From the NCBI RefSeq assembly GCF_000485595.1, contig NW_014578633.1:1-24720 (forward strand): a stretch of DNA of 24,720 nucleotides, written 5' to 3'. Below, one piece after another: positions 17,859-24,720 of this stretch (position 1 is its first letter; the number at the start of each line of letters is the position of its first letter). This DNA comes from Priapulus caudatus. Lineage: Eukaryota > Priapulida > Priapulimorpha > Priapulimorphida > Priapulidae. Position numbers and translations under genes: made by a program. Under the pieces are notes generated by a model. The model had not been told where the DNA came from. It worked only from the letters and a program-made list of their open reading frames with translations, and did not search any database.

Positions 17859-17955
17859 GAAAAAAATACATTGGAACATCGCTAAAATTGTCTCCGTCGT
17901 CCGCAGTTTCACCTCGGTCCCGAGTAGATTGCAGTAGTGTAATTCGGTGAAACTA
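17859..17955 (-). pseudogene. A3: relic of the ankyrin-array terminal segment
   Basis: On the minus strand, 17955-17859 translates to FTELHYCNLLGTEVKLR followed by unrelated residues, matching the FTALH...TEVKLRAYVAND tail of A4 and A1. A deletion of about 14 bases removed the shared stop, so the frame runs to TAG at 17859. The shared 3' flank continues (attttagcgatg, acatt, then the attac-rich spacer at lower coordinates). The match stops abruptly at about 17956, where unrelated AT-rich sequence begins. This is a third, older copy of the segment. Confidence 0.7.
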
Positions 17956-17990
17956 TAACATATCTATTATTAACTGTTAACCGATTACTA

Positions 17991-18060
17991 TAGCTACGTC
18001 TACACGAGGAACCTTAACTCGAGTTAAGCTAACTCGAGTTAAGCGCTAACTCGAGTTAGC
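17991..18060. mobile_element. Partial copy of MITE-like element M
   Basis: tagctacgtctacacgagga and the following ccttaactcgagttaag words equal the right end of copies 1 and 2 read in reverse. Three XhoI-type CTCGAG palindromes follow. It is inverted relative to the other two copies and ends in the 35-bp tandem repeat. Confidence 0.7.
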
Positions 18061-18063
18061 TGT

Positions 18064-18133
18064 TATGTAGCGTCTACACGACAACACCCGATAGCGATTA
18101 TGTAGCGCCTACACGACAACACCCGATAGCGAT
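18064..18133 (+). repeat. Two tandem 35-bp units
   Basis: 18064-18098 and 18099-18133 are identical except for one base (cgtctacacg versus cgcctacacg). They contain the tacacg word of element M and are therefore probably derived from it. Confidence 0.9.
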
Positions 18134-18144
18134 TATTACCGATT

Positions 18145-18372
18145 TATTATGCATGCGTGCGTGCGTGTGTATGTAAACGTGCGTGCGTGTGTGCGTGCAT
18201 GTGCACGTACACGTGCGTGTGTGCGCGCGTGTGCAGGTACACGTTCGTGCGTGCGTGCATGCGTGTGCACGTAGACGTGCGTGCCTGCGTGCGTGCGTGT
18301 GCACGTACACGTGCGTGCATGAGTGTGTGTGTGTGTGCAAGTACGCGTGCGTGCGCGCGTGTGTACGTACAT
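18145..18372 (+). repeat. GTGC/GTGT/GCGT microsatellite
   Basis: About 230 bases of alternating GTGC, GTGT and cacgtacacgtg words. The frames found here on both strands (Cys/Val or His/Thr rich) are spurious. A minus-strand AATAAA at 18143-18148 at its edge could be a distant A4 poly(A) signal. Confidence 0.9.
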
Positions 18373-18401
18373 CGTACTAGTGCTGCCGCCTATCGTGGAG
18401 G

Positions 18402-18591
18402 TTAAGCTAACTCGAGTTAAGCGGCTACACGGGCCTTAACTCCAGTTAAAGTAACTCGAGTTAGCCTAACCTCGATCGACTGGCGAGGTTAAGCTAACTC
18501 GAGTTAACGTAACTCGAGTTTCCTTAACTCGAGTTAAGGCCCCGTGTAGACGCTTAACTCGAGTTAAGGTTCGTCATGTAGACGTAGCTTA
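18402..18591. mobile_element. Palindromic MITE-like element M, copy 2
   Basis: Nearly identical to 13204-13393, also 190 bp, with a few substitutions (gcggctac for gcgtctac; ctcgatcg for ctcaattg). Homology with copy 1 begins sharply at ttaagctaac, where the left flanks become unrelated, and continues without a break to the right through the spacer into the ankyrin gene. It would form part of the A4 3' untranslated region. Confidence 0.75.
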
Positions 18592-18650
18592 TTACTGATT
18601 ACCTTTACCATTGATAAGAAAATACATTAGGGCATCGCTAAAATTCGGTC

Positions 18651-21170
18651 TCAATCATTCGCAACGTAGGCCCGTAGTTTTACCTCGGTTTGACGTCGAT
18701 CACAGGATTCGTGTAACGCGGTGAAACGCCTCCTTTCTTCCATCCTGGCAACGTTGGGGTCGGCACCGGCCTCCAGTAGCAAGCGCATGATGTCAAGCTG
18801 GCCAGAGCAAGCCGCGATGAGCAGGGAGGTCTCTCCGTGCGAGTCCGCGGCGTTGGCGTCGGCGCCGTGTGAGAGCAGCATCTGCACCGCCTCCTCCTCG
18901 CCCTTCATGACCACCATCATCAGCGGCGTCTGTCCACTCTTCTTCTTGGCGACGTTTGGATCTGCACTGGCCTCCAGTAGCAGGCGCACGATGTCCAGCC
19001 TGCGAGAGTAATCCGCGATGAACAGGGATGTATCTCCGTGCGAATCCGCGGCATTGGCGTCGGCGCCGTGTGAAAGCAGCATCCGCACCATCGCCTCCTT
19101 GCCCTTACTCACCGCCATCATCAGTGGCGTCTCCCCGGTCTGCGTCTTGGCGACGTTTGGATCAGCACCGGCCTCCAGTAGCCGGCGCATGATGTCCAGC
19201 CAGTCAGAGCAAACCGCGTGGTACAGGGAGGTCTCTCCGTGCGAGTCCGCGGCGTTGGCGCCGGCGCCGTGTGAGAGCAGCATCCGCACAGCTGCCTTCC
19301 TGCCATCATTCATCGCCTTCATCATGGCGACGTTGGGGTCGGCGCCAGCCTCCAGTAGCAGGCGCATGGTGTTCAGTTGGCCAAAGCGAGCCGCATAGTA
19401 CAGGGAGGTCTCTCCGTACGAGTCCACTGCGTTGGCGTCGGCGCCGTGTGAGAGCAGCATCTGCACCGCCGCCTCCTCGCCCTCCCACGCCGCCATCATC
19501 AGTGGCGTCTCACCGCTCTTATTCTTGGCGACGTTTGGATCTGCACCGGCCTCCAGTAGCAGGCACATGACGTCCAGCCGGACAAAGCAAGCCACGTGGT
19601 ACAGTGAGGTCTGTCCGTTCGAGTCTGCGGCGTTTGGATCCGCGCCGGCCTCCAGTAGCAGGCGCATGATGTCCAGCTGGCCAAAGCAAGTCGCGTGGTA
19701 CAGGGAGGTCCGTCCTTGCTGGTCCGCGGCGTTGGCGCCGGCGCCGTGTGAGAGCAGCATCTGCGCCACCGCCTCGTCACCCTTCCTCACCGCCTTCATC
19801 ATGGTGACGTTTGGATCTGCACCTGCCTCCAGTAGCAGGCGCATGATGTCCAGCTGGCCAGAGCTAGCCGAGTGGTACAGGGTGGTCTGTCCGTGCGAGT
19901 CCGCGGCGTTGGCATCGGCTCCGCGTGAGAGCAGCATCCGCGCCACCGCCTCATCGCCCTCCAACACTGCCATCATCAGCGGCGTCTCACCGCTCTTATT
20001 CTTGGCGACGTTTGGATCTGCGCCGGCCTTCAGTAGCAAGCGCATGATGTCCAGCTGGCCAGAGAAAGCCGCGTGGTACAGGGAGGTCTGTCCTTGCGAG
20101 TCCGCAACGTTGGCGTCGGCGCCGTGGGAGAGCAGCATCTGCGCCGCCGCCACCTTGCCCTCCCTCACCGCCTTTATCATGGCGACGTTGGGGTTGGCGC
20201 CGGCCTCCAGTAGCAGACGCATAATGTCCAGCTGGCCAGAGCAAGCCACTTGGTACAGGGAGGTCTGTCCTTGCGAGTCCGCAACGTTGGCGTTGGCACC
20301 GTGAGAGAGCAGCATCCGCACCACCGCCTCCTCGCCCTCCCTCACCGCCTTCATCATGGCAACGTTGGGGTCGGCGCCGGCCTCCAGTAGCAGGCGCATG
20401 ATGTCCAGCTGGCCAAAGCGAGCCGCGTAGTACAGGGAGGTCTCTCCGTGCGAGTCCGCAGCATTGGCGCCGGCGCCATGTGAGAGCAGCATCCGCACCG
20501 CCGCCTCATCGCCCTCCAACACCGCCATCATCAGCGGCGTCTCACCGCTCTTATTCTTGGCGACGTTTGGATCTGCACCGGCCTCCAGTAGCAGGCGCAT
20601 AATGTCCAGCCGGCCAAAGCGAGCCGCGTGGTACAGGGAGGTCTGTCCTTGAGAGTCCGCAACGTTGGCGTCGGCACCATGTGAGAGCAGCATCCGCGCC
20701 GCCGCCTCCTTGCCCTCCATCACCGCCTTCTTCTTGGCGACGTTTGGGTCGGCGCCGGCCTCCAGTAGCAGGCGCATGATGTCCAGCTGGCCAGAGCAAG
20801 CCGGCGACAGGACCCGCGCGTTCCCGCCGACCACGGCTGCGTGCAGCATCGTTCCGTCGCCACGGTAACGCGCGCGGAGGTTCGCTCCATTGTCTAGCAG
20901 CGCGGCTGCAACATCCGCGCTGGCTGTTTCGCAGGCGAGCATGAGAGGCGTTTGCCCGCGCTCATCCTCCTCTTGCAGGGGCGCGTCATGCAGCAGCAGC
21001 TGTTTGACAATCTCAATCTTCTCTTCCGTCCTGTCCCGCGAAAGTGCGCAGGCGACGTGGAGAGGCGTCTCCATGCGTATGTTCACGCACGAGGTTTTCG
21101 CTCCACCTCGCAGAAGTTCTAACACTTTCTCAACGTCCCCACGTGAACATGCAGCATGCAGGTCTGACAT
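18651..21170 (-). CDS. A4: 839-aa ankyrin protein with array of two-length repeat units
   Basis: One uninterrupted minus-strand frame, TGA at 18651. ATG at 21170 (MSDLHAACSRGDVEKVLELL) is the first ATG; the frame is open a little further upstream without one. Residues 1-123 are four distinct ankyrin-like repeats (ETPLHVAC, GQTPLMLACE, DGTMLHAAV). From residue 124 a homogeneous array follows: units of 59, 67, 59, 59, 67, 59, 33, 67, 59, 67 and 67 residues, then a 53-residue tail ending YVAND. The 67-residue unit is two ankyrin repeats; the 59-residue one lacks eight residues with the G-x-TPL turn of the second repeat. No signal peptide, membrane segment or BC box is seen. It is probably a cytosolic protein-binding scaffold; the ligand is unknown. 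The array is much richer in GC than its flanks. A donor-like AG/GTAAGT at about 21240 suggests a short 5' intron. Ankyrin identity is certain; expression is not shown. Confidence 0.9.
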   Translation of the reverse strand: MSDLHAACSRGDVEKVLELLRGGAKTSCVNIRMETPLHVACALSRDRTEEKIEIVKQLLLHDAPLQEEDERGQTPLMLACETASADVAAALLDNGANLRARYRGDGTMLHAAVVGGNARVLSPACSGQLDIMRLLLEAGADPNVAKKKAVMEGKEAAARMLLSHGADANVADSQGQTSLYHAARFGRLDIMRLLLEAGADPNVAKNKSGETPLMMAVLEGDEAAVRMLLSHGAGANAADSHGETSLYYAARFGQLDIMRLLLEAGADPNVAMMKAVREGEEAVVRMLLSHGANANVADSQGQTSLYQVACSGQLDIMRLLLEAGANPNVAMIKAVREGKVAAAQMLLSHGADANVADSQGQTSLYHAAFSGQLDIMRLLLKAGADPNVAKNKSGETPLMMAVLEGDEAVARMLLSRGADANAADSHGQTTLYHSASSGQLDIMRLLLEAGADPNVTMMKAVRKGDEAVAQMLLSHGAGANAADQQGRTSLYHATCFGQLDIMRLLLEAGADPNAADSNGQTSLYHVACFVRLDVMCLLLEAGADPNVAKNKSGETPLMMAAWEGEEAAVQMLLSHGADANAVDSYGETSLYYAARFGQLNTMRLLLEAGADPNVAMMKAMNDGRKAAVRMLLSHGAGANAADSHGETSLYHAVCSDWLDIMRRLLEAGADPNVAKTQTGETPLMMAVSKGKEAMVRMLLSHGADANAADSHGDTSLFIADYSRRLDIVRLLLEASADPNVAKKKSGQTPLMMVVMKGEEEAVQMLLSHGADANAADSHGETSLLIAACSGQLDIMRLLLEAGADPNVARMEERRRFTALHESCDRRQTEVKLRAYVAND

Positions 21171-21240
21171 TCTTCTCCCAAATGTAGGCACGCACTGTGC
21201 GTCTTTTTGTTGCGTGAGGGTCCAGTGCAGTTCACTTACC

Positions 21241-21885
21241 TAAAATGCACACTAATGTTCACAAAGGCATGTAAAGTCGATTGCGATGTTAATATAGTGC
21301 AAGACAAATCGAAATCAGCTTTGTTCTCCACGTAATCACATTTTCTGTAATGCAGTGTCCAACAGATCGCTGAATAAGGTTATTTTCCTAATATAGGAAG
21401 CAAATCGGAAAGGGGGCAAATAAAGTGATTAAGCCTGGAGGATTGCGAAAGTATGGACACATCCACTTGAATATCCCTGGGGACCACCGCTTCTCAATGC
21501 TCCACCCGCTTTGCCAAGTGCAACGCGCAACTCGGTAGCTAAACCTGCGCTGAAGCGTAAAGGTGGTAAGACGAAAATTAACCGGATCCGGTTGTTTAGA
21601 CACTGAACTGTTCTGAATGGAATAGGAGAAAGTGTAAAAAACACTTTGGTTAAAGAACTAGCAAGAAGTGGTGTATCCATATGGAATCTAATTCTGAAGT
21701 ATTATTCATTTAGTGTAGGTGCTTAGATCTAAGATTAAGTGAGACAGGACAGTCCAGTGGATGGGTAAAGCTAAATAGTAAAGCCTACTAAAGCATAAAG
21801 GTGTTTAGTTGGTGTAGGGACACCACATCCACGTGCAGGGTTTTCATTATCTTTTATAGTGACAGGCCGAAATGCTTTTGCAACA
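21241..21885. other. Upstream flank of A4, no gene seen
   Basis: Any A4 promoter or 5' exon should be here. The minus strand reads cattttag/gtaagtgaac at about 21240, a good donor. The minus frames at 21388-21680 overlap and match no family. No TATA box is placed convincingly. Confidence 0.4.
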
Positions 21886-21909
21886 GGGCGCGGGGGCGGG
21901 GGGTTTGGG
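21886..21909 (+). repeat. G-rich run, G-quadruplex-capable
   Basis: gggcgcgggggcggggggtt plus ggg gives at least four G3 runs with loops of 1-3 bases. Followed by an A/T run at 21913-21930. Confidence 0.6.
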
Positions 21910-21929
21910 TTTTAAATTTTTTTTTTTAA

Positions 21930-22458
21930 CCTAGATGCTCTGAGATGCAATCTGGTGTATTCTGAGCTGCAGTAAACAGACACATTTGGATTACAGTATG
22001 GTCCTTTTTTCCAATTTGGTTTCTCCTGGTACATTCAGAGTTCACCAAACGTTTCCAAATTATGACGATTTAGTAATTATAAGAGTTAGACAATTAAGTA
22101 AGTAAATAGCGTTACTCAAAAACAAAACAATGCTTCTTGTGCACATAACATGCATACAAATATACTCAACTGATTTATTAATAGTAGCTCATAAAACACT
22201 TTCACTTTGGAGAATAATTAGAGCAAACTAAATGCAAATAAATCTTCTTTTTTTTAATATCATACTTGAGCCAATTGTAACCGGCCGAAACAGCAGAGTA
22301 GACGGTCAATTCAGCCGGTGGCCGGTTCCTAATGAGAACACTGCTGACGTGTCAGCTAGTTACCACCCAATACTTATTTTAATTTATGTATTAATTTAGA
22401 CGCTAAAGCCTGCATGGCTAGATAACAGTCTATGCTGCAAGTAAAAATTATAATTAGA
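21930..22458. other. AT-rich intergenic DNA, no gene seen
   Basis: Frequent stops in all frames. accggccgaaac...gccggtggccggttcc near 22281-22327 gives a weak inverted arrangement. Confidence 0.4.
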
Positions 22459-22536
22459 GCCGCAGAGCGACAGCGCTCAACTGACGTGTACTGGAGCCGG
22501 GTATTCTTCTGAGAAACTCACTGGCAACCGAATCAA
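22459..22536 (+). repeat. 78-bp dispersed repeat R4, copy 2
   Basis: Matches 12773-12850 at 74 of 78 positions with no gaps; flanks are unrelated on both sides, so this is a complete and sharply bounded unit, or two fragments with the same limits. There is no open frame of interest. Confidence 0.85.
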
Positions 22537-22904
22537 GTGCGCGCTCCTGCCACCGCGTTCGCGCTCAGAGCATATATCTAGGATACTACTAATACAGATC
22601 TAAAATCTGATAGCCTTTGCTATCCATCCCATCCATAACGATGTAGCAAACACTCACACTACTGTGTAGCAAATCTCCCATATTCACAGATGACTTGCAA
22701 GGCGGTCATATTTGAATAATTTATGTTACTAAGTGATAATATTCTACGAATGAAATTATATATCATTGCAGGGTTTCTTCTGAGGGAAAATTAGACTACG
22801 GCGGTAACTGCCAGTTTGAGGGAAAACGCACATGGTGGATTCAAATGCATGCAGTAGGCACGAATGTGGATTCTGCAGGCAGATGCGGGAAGGAGAGGTA
22901 GAGG
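22537..22904. other. Intergenic, no gene seen
   Basis: AT-rich, short frames only. Confidence 0.4.
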
Positions 22905-22976
22905 GGGGTTCTGGGGGTGTCCCCCAGGAAACCCCACGAATTTTCAGAGGGGGGACATCATATCAAATGTCCCCCC
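22905..22976 (+). repeat. Two adjacent G/C hairpins
   Basis: The first is centred on ctgggggtgtcccccag (22911-22926), with outer GGGG/CCCC runs extending the stem. The second pairs ggggggacat (22949-22958) with atgtcccccc (22967-22976) around an 8-base loop. G/C-run hairpins like these are common in degraded interspersed repeats. Confidence 0.65.
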
Positions 22977-23684
22977 CCCATGATTTTGTGTGTAAGTGTG
23001 TGTGTGTGTGTTTGTGAAGTGAGAACCTTTTTATATTGTGTGATAGTGCGTCAACGATTGGCTTCTTTCCCTTTTTGCCAGCTTTCATTTCATTCAAGTG
23101 CATTTGAGAGCATAATATAATGATCATGCACAACTTGTGTCTTGATAAATTTAGTACCGTTTCTTTTTTAACACGTTTTTTTTCTTATATTAAATAATTC
23201 TTATGCAGAAATCATCAAGAGAAAGTATGTTTATGAAAGTTTAAGAGATATCACTCACATTAGACACTGATTCAAGGATTAAGCTGGGAACACGAGCTAT
23301 ATTCACGCAAAGAGGACACCGAGTAACTGAGCATCGGTTTTAATAATGTAATTTTCATTGCAAATTGATGATATATATACACGCATATATGATATGACTG
23401 GACCAACAATAATAACGGACCAATTTATTTTGTGATCAGCCTCAACACCAAATGATTGGTTTTCTGCTTTTTGTTTTCTTGATTTTATCACTGCATGTGA
23501 ACACCCTTTTCGTAATCTTATCACAAACCAAATGCATGTGTGTGCATGTGTGTGTCTCTGTGTGCAGGGGCGTGTACAGGGGGGGGGTATGAGTTACGCG
23601 TAGTAAATCGAAGGTATTATAAGGCTAGTGAATGACGAATTTCCCTTGTTTATTGATGTCACACTCCTTCCCTATTATCTACTC

Positions 23685-23688
<4 letters not shown>
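22977..23688. other. AT-rich intergenic DNA with short TG runs
   Basis: TG runs lie at about 22986-23012 and 23535-23562, and a run of G at 23580-23587. The minus frame at 23303-23524 is unrecognised. Confidence 0.4.

Positions 23689-23719
<31 letters not shown>
23689..23719. repeat. (TA)n microsatellite
   Basis: About fifteen TA units without interruption. Cruciform-prone. Confidence 0.95.
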
Positions 23720-24580
23720 TCTAGGACTACTTGATACTTTTGATACTGTAGGAGCGAGATTTTGAACCTCGTGACTGAAAGACTCGAAGACTCAAGTGAA
23801 GTGACTCATAACGCACTACGGATCTCTCTCGCTCTCTTCTCGATGTACGAGGAACTAGTTCAAATAGTGATATTGTTGAACAAAATCAATGAACAAATAC
23901 TGAATTGGCAACTACTATTTCCAATTCCTGCTTCCAGAACCGAATGAACATTCGCAGTGCGATTATACAATTTATTATAACGGTTAATATGTCTATGTAT
24001 GCGTGTACGTGTACGCATATTAGTTCAATTCAAATTGTACAGTGCTCACTCCTCCATGCTCTGATAACTTTCTAGTAGTAACTATGAGTCAAAATCTAAG
24101 ACGACTAACACCCAAGAACCACCACAACTCACGGACAAACTAGTACAACACAAGTAGCGAATCTCACCATGATTGAAGTGTTTAGAATTCTCGGGAACTT
24201 ATAGCTGTGGGGTGATGATGGTGGCTGTTGCAGCGATCAGTATATAGAGAGGATGTGTGCAACGATGAGTCCTCGGTAAATGTCAGGGAATGGTTGCTCC
24301 TTGCTAACCGCTTTATATAGGTGCGAGGGTCCACGCTGCCATACGCTTGCACTGTGCAAATAGGAACGACGGAGGGCTGTGTGCTGTTTATCAATTCTGC
24401 GTCTGGCACGCCCCACGTTCAAAGTTCTCAATTGCTGCGGACGTTTAAACGTACCCGCGTGCGCGATTTATCTAGTGAGTCCGACGATGAGCAAGAGTGA
24501 AATGTTGCGAATAAATCTGTTCGCGTAGGAATATTATATTATAGGAACGAGCGCGTTATTGAGCAAGTGAAGGTCATTAT
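23720..24580. other. Intergenic, no gene I can support
   Basis: Two overlapping minus-strand frames (24182-24409 and 24237-24431) and one plus-strand frame (23762-23947, no ATG start) occur. None has a recognisable domain. Confidence 0.4.
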
Positions 24581-24581
24581 A

Positions 24582-24720
24582 TACCTCCGCCAAGGAGGTT
24601 ATGTTTTCGCCCCTGTTCGTTTGTTACATCCGCTAAGGAGGTTATGTTTTCGTCCCTGTTAGTTTGTTACCTCTGCCAAGGAGGTTAAGTTTTCGCCCCT
24701 GATCGTTTGTTACCTCCGTC
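24582..24720 (+). repeat. 43-bp tandem repeat with internal hairpin, runs off the end
   Basis: Units start at 24584, 24627, 24670 and 24713, exactly 43 bp apart. Each has cctccgccaaggagg-type sequence, in which CCTCC and GGAGG pair around the short CGCCAA-type centre, followed by ttatgttttcgcccctgttc and gtttgtta. Unit 2 has a degraded left arm (catcc). The array is cut by the window end. Confidence 0.9.

Noticed and set aside
18098-18405. Cys/Val- and His/Thr-rich frames
   Set aside because: They translate the GTGC/GTGT microsatellite in several frames at once.
18721-20868. Plus-strand frames opposite A4, and minus frames in other phases
   Set aside because: Periodic shadows of the repeated units; no independent coding evidence.
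21171-21191. Extension of A4 upstream of the ATG at 21170
   Set aside because: The upstream codon at 21191 is GTG, not a usual start in an animal nuclear gene; the first ATG is at 21170.
24182-24431. Two overlapping minus-strand frames as a gene
   Set aside because: No recognised domain, no convincing start context, and the two frames compete.

Overview
This window comes from a eukaryotic nuclear genome, most likely a non-arthropod, probably marine, invertebrate animal. The evidence is low gene density, many microsatellites and foldback repeats, an assembly gap, splice-type signals, a short TTAGGG interstitial telomeric array, tRNA-derived repeats with Pol III boxes, an LTR remnant and animal-type genes. 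No prokaryotic operon structure is visible. The species cannot be named from the sequence.

Positions 1 to about 12,770 hold no gene I can support. They contain AT-rich DNA with CpG-rich islets, simple repeats, several degenerate direct repeats, a telomere-like array (4671-4746), a 260-bp GAA-type purine tract, a near-perfect 93-bp foldback element (10028-10120), a second purine-rich tract, a 180-bp gap next to a TG/CG minisatellite, and a head-to-head pair of tRNA-like repeat heads (12060-12205). Possible regulatory words (CRE, E-boxes, a CTCF-like site) occur but are only motif matches.

Positions 12,773-21,240 are the informative part. On the minus strand lie (i) the C-terminal part of a URAD-type OHCU decarboxylase (uric acid degradation), cut at its 5' side exactly where a palindromic MITE-like element begins and ending at its 3' side in another dispersed repeat; (ii) A1, a 5'-truncated, frameshifted ankyrin-array pseudogene; (iii) A2, an ankyrin exon ending in a SOCS/FEM-1-like BC box, so a candidate Elongin-cullin ubiquitin ligase adaptor; (iv) A3, a relic of the terminal part of the array gene; and (v) A4, an intact 839-codon ankyrin gene built from a unique N-terminus followed by eleven near-identical repeat units of two main lengths (67 and 59 residues) plus one 33-residue unit. 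A1 and A4 share the same unit order and the same 190-bp MITE-like element at the 3' end, so the region grew by segmental duplication with the MITE at one edge. On the plus strand, 15,412-16,560 holds a candidate 3' exon with a poly(A) signal, a promoter-like CpG segment and the polypurine tract plus LTR of a retrotransposon.

Positions 21,241-24,720 are again intergenic, with a second copy of the repeat that ends the URAD reading frame, G-rich hairpins, a TA tract and a 43-bp tandem repeat with an internal hairpin that runs off the window end. The strongest candidates for something new are the two-length ankyrin array and its MITE-bounded duplication, and the possible splicing link between A4 and the BC-box exon A2.
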